From Cytophagaceae bacterium (GTDB taxonomy: Bacteria > Bacteroidota > Bacteroidia > Cytophagales > Spirosomataceae), in contig CANIYB010000147.1 of the NCBI GenBank assembly GCA_947471105.1, positions 1 to 6,281 of the forward strand: a DNA stretch of 6,281 nt, written 5' to 3'. The notes beneath the pieces were generated by a model that saw nothing but the letters and a program-made list of their open reading frames with translations, was not told where the DNA came from and ran no database searches. The position numbers were made by a program, and so were the translations under genes. Shown piece by piece: positions 1 through 6,210 of this stretch; position 1 is the first letter of the stretch, and each line of letters starts with the position of its first letter.

Positions 1-230
1 CCACAAAATATAATTAAATCAGCCTCTGTATTTTCTGCGGCTTGGGAAGGACCCAAGGAATCGCCTACGTAATCAGCCAGCTCTTGGATCGCGCCATCTA
101 CGTAATAATGAGCTAGAATGACTGCATTTTTTTCCTTTTTTAAGGCTTTAATTGCGTCAATAAGCTCTTGGCCTTTTGGGGTTGAGCGTGCAATATAGCC
201 TACTTGATTTGCTTCGTCAATTAAATTCAT
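1..230 (-). CDS. nadA: Quinolinate synthase NadA, N-terminal part (runs off left edge)
   Basis: Quinolinate synthase condenses iminoaspartate with dihydroxyacetone phosphate to give quinolinate, using a [4Fe-4S] cluster, in the cytoplasm. Only the first 76 codons plus two bases are in the window. The translation shows NadA landmarks: AVILAHYY at about residues 36-43, whose His and Tyr belong to the substrate site in the family, then ADYVGDSLG (52-60) and SQAAENTEADLIIFC (62-76). The Cys at residue 76 matches the first iron-sulfur ligand of the family, in its usual FCG context. The start ATG (complement of 228-230) overlaps the nadC stop codon as ATGA. There is no Shine-Dalgarno sequence, so translation is probably coupled to nadC. 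The other two cluster cysteines lie outside the window and cannot be checked. Identity is near certain from the motifs. Confidence 0.95.
   Translation of the reverse strand, partial: MNLIDEANQVGYIARSTPKGQELIDAIKALKKEKNAVILAHYYVDGAIQELADYVGDSLGPSQAAENTEADLIIFC
227..230 (-). promoter_or_regulatory. ATGA stop/start overlap of nadC and nadA
   Basis: On the minus strand the four bases read ATGA. TGA ends nadC and ATG starts nadA in another frame. No Shine-Dalgarno-like purine run precedes the nadA start; the upstream bases encode the lysine-rich end of NadC. Re-initiation by ribosomes finishing nadC is the simplest reading and would keep the two consecutive pathway enzymes in step. The overlap is seen directly; the coupling is inferred. 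Confidence 0.85.
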
Positions 231-1081
231 TTTGCTTTTAAGCTTAAGTCTAAACTTTTAATGTGATGCGTTAATGCTCCTACTGAAATAAAATCAACCC
301 CTGTTTCAGCATAGGCACGCAGGGTCGTTTCATTAATTCCTCCCGATGCTTCGGTGATAAACCGACCGTTAATTTTTCGGACGGCATCTCTTAATTGGCT
401 TGGACTGAAATTATCCAACATAATGCGTTGGACTCCGCCGATTTCCAATACTTCATCTAATTCCTTTTCGTTTCGTACTTCGATTTCAATCGCTAATTTT
501 TTGTCGCGCAAGAGGTTATAGGCAAAGGCTTTTTCTAAAGCTGCTGGTATTCCTCCGGCAAAGTCTACGTGATTGTCTTTGATTAAAATCATGTCAAATA
601 AGCCATATCGATGATTCGTGGAACCTCCAATTTTACAGGCCCATTTTTCGGCTAACCTAAAATTGGGTGTCGTTTTTCTCGTATCGAGCAATTTGGCTTT
701 AGTTCCATGAATAATTTGTACCAATGACCTCGTATAAGTGGCAATTCCAGACATGCGTTGCATGCAGTTTAAGACTAAACGCTCCGCTTTCAGGATGGAT
801 TGAGAGAGGCCACTAACTTCCAACACCGTCATTCCGGGTTCGATCCAGTCGCCATCTTGTTTGAAAAACGTAAGGTTTAAGTTGGGGTCGACATAATTAA
901 AAATGGCTTTAGCTAATTCCACACCCGCAAGCACTCCCGTATCTTTGACTAATAAGGAAGCGGAACCCGTGGCGGAGGCAGGTACTGTGGCTAATGAAGT
1001 ATGATCTCCATCCCCCAAATCCTCTTGTAAGGCTTCTTTTATAAAGTGCTGAATATACTCAGGTGCTTGATATTCGAACAT
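227..1081 (-). CDS. nadC: Nicotinate-nucleotide pyrophosphorylase (quinolinate phosphoribosyltransferase)
   Basis: NadC converts quinolinate and PRPP to nicotinate mononucleotide, CO2 and pyrophosphate, the step after NadA in de novo NAD synthesis. The protein has 284 residues, the usual family length. An N-terminal sandwich domain begins with EDLGDGDHTS (20-29). The barrel domain follows, with AERLVLN (99-105), DTRKTTP (133-139), GGSTNHRYGLFDMILIKDNH (152-171), IEIEV (198-202), MLDN (221-224), EASGGI (244-249) and a phosphate-binding FISVGAL (264-270). The basic residues expected in the active site are present (R101, R135, K136, H157, R158, K168), as are acidic E201 and D223. The ATG at 1081 is preferred because a TAnnTTTG promoter element lies about 20 bp upstream, leaving room for a leader of only about 15 nt. 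The gene is first in an operon with nadA, whose start overlaps its stop by 4 bp. Nothing looks damaged. Confidence 0.97.
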   Translation of the reverse strand: MFEYQAPEYIQHFIKEALQEDLGDGDHTSLATVPASATGSASLLVKDTGVLAGVELAKAIFNYVDPNLNLTFFKQDGDWIEPGMTVLEVSGLSQSILKAERLVLNCMQRMSGIATYTRSLVQIIHGTKAKLLDTRKTTPNFRLAEKWACKIGGSTNHRYGLFDMILIKDNHVDFAGGIPAALEKAFAYNLLRDKKLAIEIEVRNEKELDEVLEIGGVQRIMLDNFSPSQLRDAVRKINGRFITEASGGINETTLRAYAETGVDFISVGALTHHIKSLDLSLKAK

Positions 1082-1100
1082 GTTCGCATTTTTGTAGCGG

Positions 1101-1108
1101 CAAATTTA
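1101..1108 (-). promoter_or_regulatory. Probable nadC-nadA promoter -7 element
   Basis: The minus strand reads TAAATTTG, a full match to the Bacteroidota primary-sigma -7 consensus TAnnTTTG. It lies 19 bp upstream of the nadC ATG, which predicts a leader of about 15 nt. No clear TTTG -33 box lies at the expected 19-21 bp spacing; only T-rich sequence is there. The assignment therefore rests on the -7 element and its position. Confidence 0.5.
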
Positions 1109-1136
1109 CAAATTATAATCTTATGGACATTAGAAA

Positions 1137-1166
1137 TTGAATTCTAAAAAAAATGTCCTATTTTTG
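1137..1166 (+). promoter_or_regulatory. Probable promoter for the small exported-protein gene and secDF
   Basis: TTG at 1137-1139 and TATTTTTG at 1159-1166 are 19 bp apart, which fits the Bacteroidota TTTG-N19-21-TAnnTTTG promoter. Transcription would start near 1170, only about 5 nt before the ATG at 1176, so the message would be nearly leaderless. The element points away from the nadC promoter, making this a divergent control region. No convincing promoter was found between the small gene and secDF, so this site may also serve secDF. Confidence 0.55.
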
Positions 1167-1175
1167 CCTCCTAGT

Positions 1176-1529
1176 ATGCAAAATAAAGTCAAAATATTTC
1201 AATTAATTCTCTTCATCCCCGTGCTTTTTTGGCTCGTGGCAAAGCCGATTTCCTTAACTTCGGCTGAGAAGGTTGATTTCAAGACTGAGAAAAAAGCGCA
1301 TTCAAAGCGATCAACAGACTCAAAGCAAGTCAAAATATATGCCGTTCAGAATGTATACCAAGCTGCTGCGAACCTTCAGTTGGATTTTCCTTCGGATTGG
1401 AACTTTGTTTCTCCGTTAGCATTTTTCAGCATACAACCACTCAATGATTTCAAACTGCCTACGATCCTACATCGTACGCAATTCATGCGAATTTTATTAA
1501 CTCAATTTATCGCCACTCTGGCACCCTGA
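1176..1529 (+). CDS. Small putative exported protein of unknown function
   Basis: I do not recognise this 117-residue protein. Residues 1-30 look like a signal peptide: a short basic start (MQNKVK), a hydrophobic stretch from about residue 8 to 21, and a possible cleavage site near LTSA-EK. There is no lipobox cysteine. The next 20-odd residues are rich in Lys, Ser and Thr, and the rest (about 54-117) is mixed, aromatic and hydrophobic, ending in IATLAP. No Cys or metal-binding cluster is visible. The ATG at 1176 is chosen over an in-frame TTG at 1137 because the promoter -7 element at 1159-1166 lies between them. The gene is 59 bp upstream of secDF on the same strand and probably shares its transcript. 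The signal peptide and the operon-like position support a real gene, but a role with SecDF is only a guess. An inner-membrane anchored form is also possible if the N-terminus is not cleaved. Confidence 0.65.
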   Translation: MQNKVKIFQLILFIPVLFWLVAKPISLTSAEKVDFKTEKKAHSKRSTDSKQVKIYAVQNVYQAAANLQLDFPSDWNFVSPLAFFSIQPLNDFKLPTILHRTQFMRILLTQFIATLAP

Positions 1530-1588
1530 TGAACCTTATTTAGGAGGTTTATTTAATTTATAATTTACAAATTTTTAATTTTTATATC

Positions 1589-4516
1589 ATGCGTTACAAA
1601 AGTGCTATTATTTGGCTGTCTACCATTGTTTCAGCTTTATGTATTTTCTTCCTTTCCTTTACATGGAAAGCGAACCAATTAAGAGATCAAGCGAATGCTT
1701 ATGCGACCTCAAAAGACGGGAAATTTGACCCGGCAAAAAGACTTCATTTCATTGATTCTTTATGGAAGCAACCCGTTTATATTGGATATACCTTTCAAGA
1801 AGTTACCCAATATGCCCTTCATAAAGGATTGGACTTAGAAGGTGGTTTACATGCCGTTTTAGAGGTTTCTCCAGTAGAAATTCTACGTGCATTGTCTGGA
1901 AAAAGTAATGATCCCAATTTTGAGAAGGCTTTGTCTGAGGCAAATGCGGCTCAAGCGAATTCATCTAAATCTTTTAATGATTTGTTTTATGATGCTTTTG
2001 CTAAAATTGCACCAAATCAAACCTTAGCATCTGTTTTTGCGAACTCAGTGAATCGCGGAAAAATCAGTTCTTCATCTTCTGATTCAGAGGTTAAAAAGGT
2101 CATAGACGCTGAAATTGACGGGGCTGTTGATCGTGTATATAAAATTATTCAAGCACGTATTGATAAGTTTGGGGTAGCGAATCCAAACATTCAAAGACTT
2201 CCAGGTTCTAACAGAATCCAAGTAGAATTACCAGGTGTGGATAATCCAGAGCGTGCACGTAAATTATTATCAGGCGCTGCAAAATTGGAGTTTATCGAGT
2301 GTTATGAAGTAAACGAATATGGATCTGGATTAAATGCTTTAGGAGCCTTATTAGATCAAGAGTCTAAGCAACCTGCGGTGGCTTCATCGGCTGCAACTCC
2401 ATCTGTAAAAGATACGTCAAGCAATGCATTGGCATCCCAATTATCTAAGCCTGCTGTTAAGGATTCAGGAAAAGCTAAGACAGATACGAGTGCGGGTAGC
2501 GCATTGACCAAATTATTCTTGCCTATGGGAAATGGAATTGGGGTTTATCGCAAAGATACCGCACGTGTAAATTCGTTATTTCGCCGGGCAGATGTGCGTG
2601 CATTTTTTCCTGCAAACCTAACATTTGCTTGGGCTGCGAAAGGAATTCCAGCGACCAATGGGGATGAGATTTTAACCTTAGAAGCTTTGAAAAAGGCAGA
2701 AGGCCAATCGGCCCCATTAGAAGGAGATGTGATTACAGATGCCGCTCAAGATTTCGATCAAACAGGTCGCGCTGAAGTGACTATGTCCATGAATGGAACG
2801 GGTGCTCGAATTTGGAAAAATTTAACCGGGGCTAATGTAGGTCGCCGAATTGCTATTGTATTAGATGGCTACGTATATTCTGCACCGGTGATTAATGGAG
2901 AAATTCCAGGTGGACGTTCTTCGATCTCAGGAAGTTTCACCGTGGAAGAGGCTAAAGATTTAGCGAATGTGTTGAAAGCGGGTAAATTGCCAGCGCCAAC
3001 ACGTATTGTTGAAGATGCATTTATTGGTCCTTCTTTAGGAGTTGAATCCATTAACCAAGGGTACATGTCGATGCTTTTAGGCTTACTATTAGTGATCGTA
3101 TTCATGATCGGATATTATGGAAACCCAGGTTGGATGGCTAATTTGGCCTTATTTTTCAACGTATTTTTCATTGCGGGTGTGTTGGTACAAATCCAAGCAG
3201 CATTGACTTTGCCAGGTATCGCGGGTATTGTGTTAACCTTAGGTATGGCAGTAGATGCAAACGTATTGATTAATGAGCGTATTCGTGAAGAATTACATAA
3301 AGGAAAAGGTTTACTGGATGCGATTAATGTTGGTTACGAGAAAGCATTAAGTGCGATTTTGGATGGTAACATTACCACGGTATTGATCGGAGTAATCTTG
3401 ATTATATTCGGTTCTGGATCTGTTAAAGGATTTGGAGTAACGCTTTGTATCGGTTTGATTACTTCGGTATTTACGGCAGTTTATATTTCTCATATCTTGA
3501 TTTTATGGATGGCTAACCGTGCGATTAAGGCGGGTAGAGAGAAGAATATGACGTTTGAGACATTTATATCGCGTGATTTATTCAAAGGAATGAATTTCGA
3601 TTTTATTGGCAAACGTAAATATTCATATTGGTTCTCATGGGGTTTAATTGCCACAGGTGCCATTGTATTATTCATGCAAGGTGGATTTAATTTGGGTGTA
3701 GACTTCAAAGGAGGTCGTTCCTATGTAGTTGAATTTGCACAACCGGTAGAAGCTGGTAAAGTTAAAGAGGCTTTATCTGATAATTTTGGTGGAAAAGGGG
3801 TCGAAGTAAAAACATTTAATGGCGCTAGCAAATTGAAAGTGACTACTTCGTATTTAGTGGAGGATGAATCGATCACGGCCAACAATACCGCAAGAACGGC
3901 TTTGGAAACTGGCTTAAAAGATTTTGCAGCTAATTCTCCGGTGATTGTATCGGAGGCGAAAGTAGGTGCGACCGTGGCGGATGATATTTTAACGCAATCT
4001 TTTCTTTCCATTTTATATGCTTTGGTGGCGATCTTTATTTATATATTGATTCGTTTCCGCAAATGGCAATATTCATTGGGTGGAATTGTGGCCTTGGTGC
4101 ATGATGCATTAGTTGTATTAGGTATGGTTGGAATAGCCCGTTTATTTGGATTTGAATTGGAGATAGACCAAGTATTTATCGCGGCAATTTTGACGGTGAT
4201 TGGATATTCAATTAACGATACTGTGGTTGTATTTGACCGTATTCGTGAGGAGATTGGCGTGAATCCTGATTTAGGGAATAAGGCTTTAATGATCAAAACC
4301 ATTAATGAATCCATTAACCATACCATGTCACGTACGGTGATGACTGCGACTACTGTATTTTTGGTGGTTACTGTGTTATTGATATTTGGTGGCGATGTGT
4401 TAAGAGGATTTTCGTTCGCGATGTTTATCGGTGTTGTATTTGGAGCATATTCTTCTATTTTTGTAGCAGCTCCTATCGTGATAGACCTTGGAACCTCATC
4501 AAAACCTAAAAAATAA
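1589..4516 (+). CDS. secDF: Fused protein translocase subunit SecDF
   Basis: SecDF uses the proton gradient to help pull preproteins out of the SecYEG channel at the inner membrane. This 975-residue protein joins SecD and SecF, which are separate genes in E. coli. SecD half: TM1 at about 6-25; GLDLEGG (80-86); the periplasmic motif around VYKIIQARIDKFG; GYVYSAPVINGEIPGG; and five more TM segments at about 493-641, with GMAVDANVL holding the conserved intramembrane Asp (D556). SecF half: TM at about 679-697; NLGVDFKGG (D705); a periplasmic domain to about 800; and five TMs at about 804-967, with GYSINDTVVVFDRIRE (D877) and an SRT arginine (R915). Two segments lengthen the SecD periplasmic part: about 96-170, which I associate with Bacteroidota, and a Ser/Ala/Lys/Pro-rich low-complexity stretch at 257-305. 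The ATG at 1589 is the first usable in-frame start; an in-frame TAG lies upstream at 1541. It has no properly placed Shine-Dalgarno sequence. The ORF is intact. Confidence 0.98.
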   Translation: MRYKSAIIWLSTIVSALCIFFLSFTWKANQLRDQANAYATSKDGKFDPAKRLHFIDSLWKQPVYIGYTFQEVTQYALHKGLDLEGGLHAVLEVSPVEILRALSGKSNDPNFEKALSEANAAQANSSKSFNDLFYDAFAKIAPNQTLASVFANSVNRGKISSSSSDSEVKKVIDAEIDGAVDRVYKIIQARIDKFGVANPNIQRLPGSNRIQVELPGVDNPERARKLLSGAAKLEFIECYEVNEYGSGLNALGALLDQESKQPAVASSAATPSVKDTSSNALASQLSKPAVKDSGKAKTDTSAGSALTKLFLPMGNGIGVYRKDTARVNSLFRRADVRAFFPANLTFAWAAKGIPATNGDEILTLEALKKAEGQSAPLEGDVITDAAQDFDQTGRAEVTMSMNGTGARIWKNLTGANVGRRIAIVLDGYVYSAPVINGEIPGGRSSISGSFTVEEAKDLANVLKAGKLPAPTRIVEDAFIGPSLGVESINQGYMSMLLGLLLVIVFMIGYYGNPGWMANLALFFNVFFIAGVLVQIQAALTLPGIAGIVLTLGMAVDANVLINERIREELHKGKGLLDAINVGYEKALSAILDGNITTVLIGVILIIFGSGSVKGFGVTLCIGLITSVFTAVYISHILILWMANRAIKAGREKNMTFETFISRDLFKGMNFDFIGKRKYSYWFSWGLIATGAIVLFMQGGFNLGVDFKGGRSYVVEFAQPVEAGKVKEALSDNFGGKGVEVKTFNGASKLKVTTSYLVEDESITANNTARTALETGLKDFAANSPVIVSEAKVGATVADDILTQSFLSILYALVAIFIYILIRFRKWQYSLGGIVALVHDALVVLGMVGIARLFGFELEIDQVFIAAILTVIGYSINDTVVVFDRIREEIGVNPDLGNKALMIKTINESINHTMSRTVMTATTVFLVVTVLLIFGGDVLRGFSFAMFIGVVFGAYSSIFVAAPIVIDLGTSSKPKK

Positions 4517-4519
4517 ATG

Positions 4520-4549
4520 ATACTGGCAATCTGAGAGGATTGCCAGTAT
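4520..4549 (+). terminator. Hairpin after secDF, possible terminator
   Basis: ATACTGGCAAT (4520-4530) and ATTGCCAGTAT (4539-4549) form a perfect 11-bp stem with an 8-nt loop, starting 3 bp after the secDF stop codon. Only a short T run follows on the plus strand (TTT then ACAT), so it may terminate weakly or mainly protect the secDF message from 3' decay. Its place between two plus-strand genes suggests that it separates their expression. Confidence 0.65.
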
Positions 4550-4573
4550 TTACATCAACCTAATTTATAACCT

Positions 4574-6052
4574 ATGAACAATAGTATTTGGAGAAAAAAG
4601 CCTTTAGAGGCCTATGCTGCGGATGTTAAGAACAGCCAATTAAAGCGTGTGCTTGGTAAATGGGCGCTAACATCTTTGGGAATTGGAGCCGTTATTGGCG
4701 GAGGAATTTTCACTTTGACTGGTATTGCAGCCCATGATTGGGCGGGTCCAGCATTAGCTTTAGCCTTTGTGATGGCGGGTACTGCTTGTACATTTGCCGC
4801 ACTTTGCTATGCTGAATTTGCATCCATTTTACCTGTGGAAGGAAGTGCATATGCCTATTCTTATGGAACAGTGGGAGAATTTTTTGCCTGGTTCATTGGT
4901 TGGAATTTAATTCTAGAATATATGATGGGTGCCACAACGGTAGCCGTTGCTTGGAGTGGATATTTTGAAAAACTCTTGCATCTATTCAATATAAGTTTGC
5001 CACTGTATTTGACGAATGATCCCGTGACTGCGGCTGAAAAAGTTGAAAAACTACGGGCTGCGGGCCAAGTAGTTCCTGATTTTGCTTTTGCTTTTAATTT
5101 ACCTGCTTTCATTATCGTATGGTTGGTTACTTGGGTTTTGGTGAAAGGAATTAAAGAAGCGGCTAGTACCAATAACTTGATCGTAATTATGAAAGTAGCG
5201 GCGGTCATTTTTGTGATTGTCGTGGGTGCATTTTACGTGGATACAGCCAATTGGCATCCCTTCATTCCAGATCCCGTTGTGGATGCAAAGGGTGCAACGC
5301 ACTTTGGATTTGATGGAGTGGTGACTGCGGCGTCCATTATTTTCTTTGCTTATATTGGTTTTGATGCCGTGTCCACACAGGCAGGTGAAGCCATTAATCC
5401 TACTAAGGATGTTCCCTTCGCTATTATTGCCTCTTTATTGATTTGTACTTTATTGTATATTTTGGTTTCATTGGTATTAACTGGAATGGTTAAGTATGAT
5501 ACCTTGGATTTAAAAGCACCGGTTGCCTCTGCTTTTGAAGGTGCTGGTTTGCCTATCGCGATGTACATTGTAACCATTGCCGCAACAGCCGGACTGACTT
5601 CAGTAATGCTTGTGATGATGTTATCTCAAACACGTATCTTCTTAGGCATGGCGAAGGACGGATTATTGCCAAAAGGTTTATTTGCGGCTATTCATCCCAA
5701 GTTTAAGACGCCATGGAAGTCGACTATTTTTGTCGGTGGTATCGTTTCTGTTGTTTCTGCGTTAACGCCTATTGACAAAGTTTCCGAAATGTGTAGTTCG
5801 GGAACCTTATTAGCTTTTGCCATGATCTGTGGTGCGGTTTGGTTGTTGAGAGTTCGCGAACCGAATATCGAACGACCATTCAAAGTGAAGTTTTTGCCTT
5901 TTGTAGCTACCGCTGGAATTCTATGTAATTTATATTTAATGTGGGGATTGCGTACAGAAACGAAGCTTTCATTTTTGATATGGGGTACTTTAGGCATTAT
6001 TGTTTACTTCGCATATAGTCGAGGGCATAGTAATTTGAACAAGAAATCTTAG
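4574..6052 (+). CDS. APC-superfamily amino acid permease, cationic amino acid transporter type
   Basis: This is a 492-residue inner-membrane protein, probably an amino acid importer driven by an ion gradient. It has about 12 hydrophobic segments (roughly 32-52, 58-80, 101-128, 172-191, 200-220, 247-266, 281-303, 326-350, 384-404, 407-425, 441-459, 465-482), as expected for the APC fold. GIGAVIGGGIFTLTG (36-50) is the broken TM1 helix whose glycines bind the substrate carboxylate and amino groups in this superfamily. FFAYIGFDAVSTQAGEAINP (257-276) is the TM6 region and following loop typical of the CAT/YfnA group, and FLGMAKDGLLP (356-366) is another family hallmark. The substrate cannot be read from the sequence: the family name says cationic, but related bacterial members carry other amino acids. 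The ATG at 4574 is the start just before the amphipathic N-terminus (MNNSIWRKKP); it lacks a Shine-Dalgarno sequence. It is followed by its own strong terminator and has no evident functional link to secDF or prfC. Confidence 0.93.
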   Translation: MNNSIWRKKPLEAYAADVKNSQLKRVLGKWALTSLGIGAVIGGGIFTLTGIAAHDWAGPALALAFVMAGTACTFAALCYAEFASILPVEGSAYAYSYGTVGEFFAWFIGWNLILEYMMGATTVAVAWSGYFEKLLHLFNISLPLYLTNDPVTAAEKVEKLRAAGQVVPDFAFAFNLPAFIIVWLVTWVLVKGIKEAASTNNLIVIMKVAAVIFVIVVGAFYVDTANWHPFIPDPVVDAKGATHFGFDGVVTAASIIFFAYIGFDAVSTQAGEAINPTKDVPFAIIASLLICTLLYILVSLVLTGMVKYDTLDLKAPVASAFEGAGLPIAMYIVTIAATAGLTSVMLVMMLSQTRIFLGMAKDGLLPKGLFAAIHPKFKTPWKSTIFVGGIVSVVSALTPIDKVSEMCSSGTLLAFAMICGAVWLLRVREPNIERPFKVKFLPFVATAGILCNLYLMWGLRTETKLSFLIWGTLGIIVYFAYSRGHSNLNKKS

Positions 6053-6056
6053 AAAG

Positions 6057-6083
6057 GGAGGCGCAAGAAATTGCGCCTTTTTT
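6057..6083 (+). terminator. Intrinsic terminator after the permease gene
   Basis: AGGCGCAA (6059-6066) and TTGCGCCT (6071-6078) form a GC-rich 8-bp stem closed by a stable GAAA (GNRA-type) loop. It is followed directly by a run of T to 6083. G-U pairs could extend the stem by two. It lies 5-7 bp after the permease stop codon and is a textbook rho-independent terminator. Confidence 0.93.
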
Positions 6084-6157
6084 ATTCACGTATATTTTCA
6101 TTTATCAGTTTATGATTCGTTTTTAAAAATGTAAATACATGTTGGCTTCGTATTTTT

Positions 6158-6170
6158 AATCCAATGGATT
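6158..6170. repeat. 13-bp palindrome in the prfC promoter spacer
   Basis: AATCCA-A-TGGATT is a perfect inverted repeat with 6-bp arms and a one-base centre. It lies between the expected -33 and -7 positions of the prfC promoter. A dimeric repressor bound here would block the promoter, but no regulator is known from this window and a palindrome this short can arise by chance in AT-rich DNA. Confidence 0.4.
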
Positions 6171-6176
6171 TTGGCG

Positions 6177-6184
6177 TATTTTTG
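6177..6184 (+). promoter_or_regulatory. Probable prfC promoter -7 element
   Basis: TATTTTTG, followed by CACC, matches the Bacteroidota -7 consensus TAnnTTTG and the form seen upstream of the small gene at 1159. It lies 26 bp before the prfC ATG, predicting a start near 6188 and a leader of about 23 nt. The -33 region near 6153-6157 is only T-rich, without a clear TTTG. A 13-bp palindrome (6158-6170) fills the spacer. Confidence 0.6.
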
Positions 6185-6210
6185 CACCTTGATTTTATAA
6201 TGTATATCGA

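Noticed and set aside
1137..1175. A TTG-initiated N-terminal extension of the small exported protein (13 extra residues).
   Set aside because: The extension spans the likely promoter boxes (TTG at 1137 and TATTTTTG at 1159-1166), and the ATG at 1176 gives a normal signal-peptide start.
1530..1588. Possible riboswitch or terminator between the small gene and secDF.
   Set aside because: Only a 5-bp stem can be formed, and the rest is featureless A/T-rich sequence, which is too little for a structured RNA or terminator call.
2523..4326. Several minus-strand ORFs of about 64-96 codons within secDF.
   Set aside because: They lie wholly inside an unmistakable secDF reading frame, have no recognisable domains or start signals, and look like shadows of its codon pattern.
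4540..4568. A possible permease promoter: TTG at 4540 and TAATTTAT at 4561-4568.
   Set aside because: The -7 element has two mismatches to TAnnTTTG at its most conserved end, and the -33 box would sit inside the hairpin. It was too weak to list as a feature.
4861..5997. Minus-strand ORFs of 67-115 codons within the permease gene.
   Set aside because: They are opposite-frame shadows of a conserved membrane protein gene, without motifs or promoters of their own.
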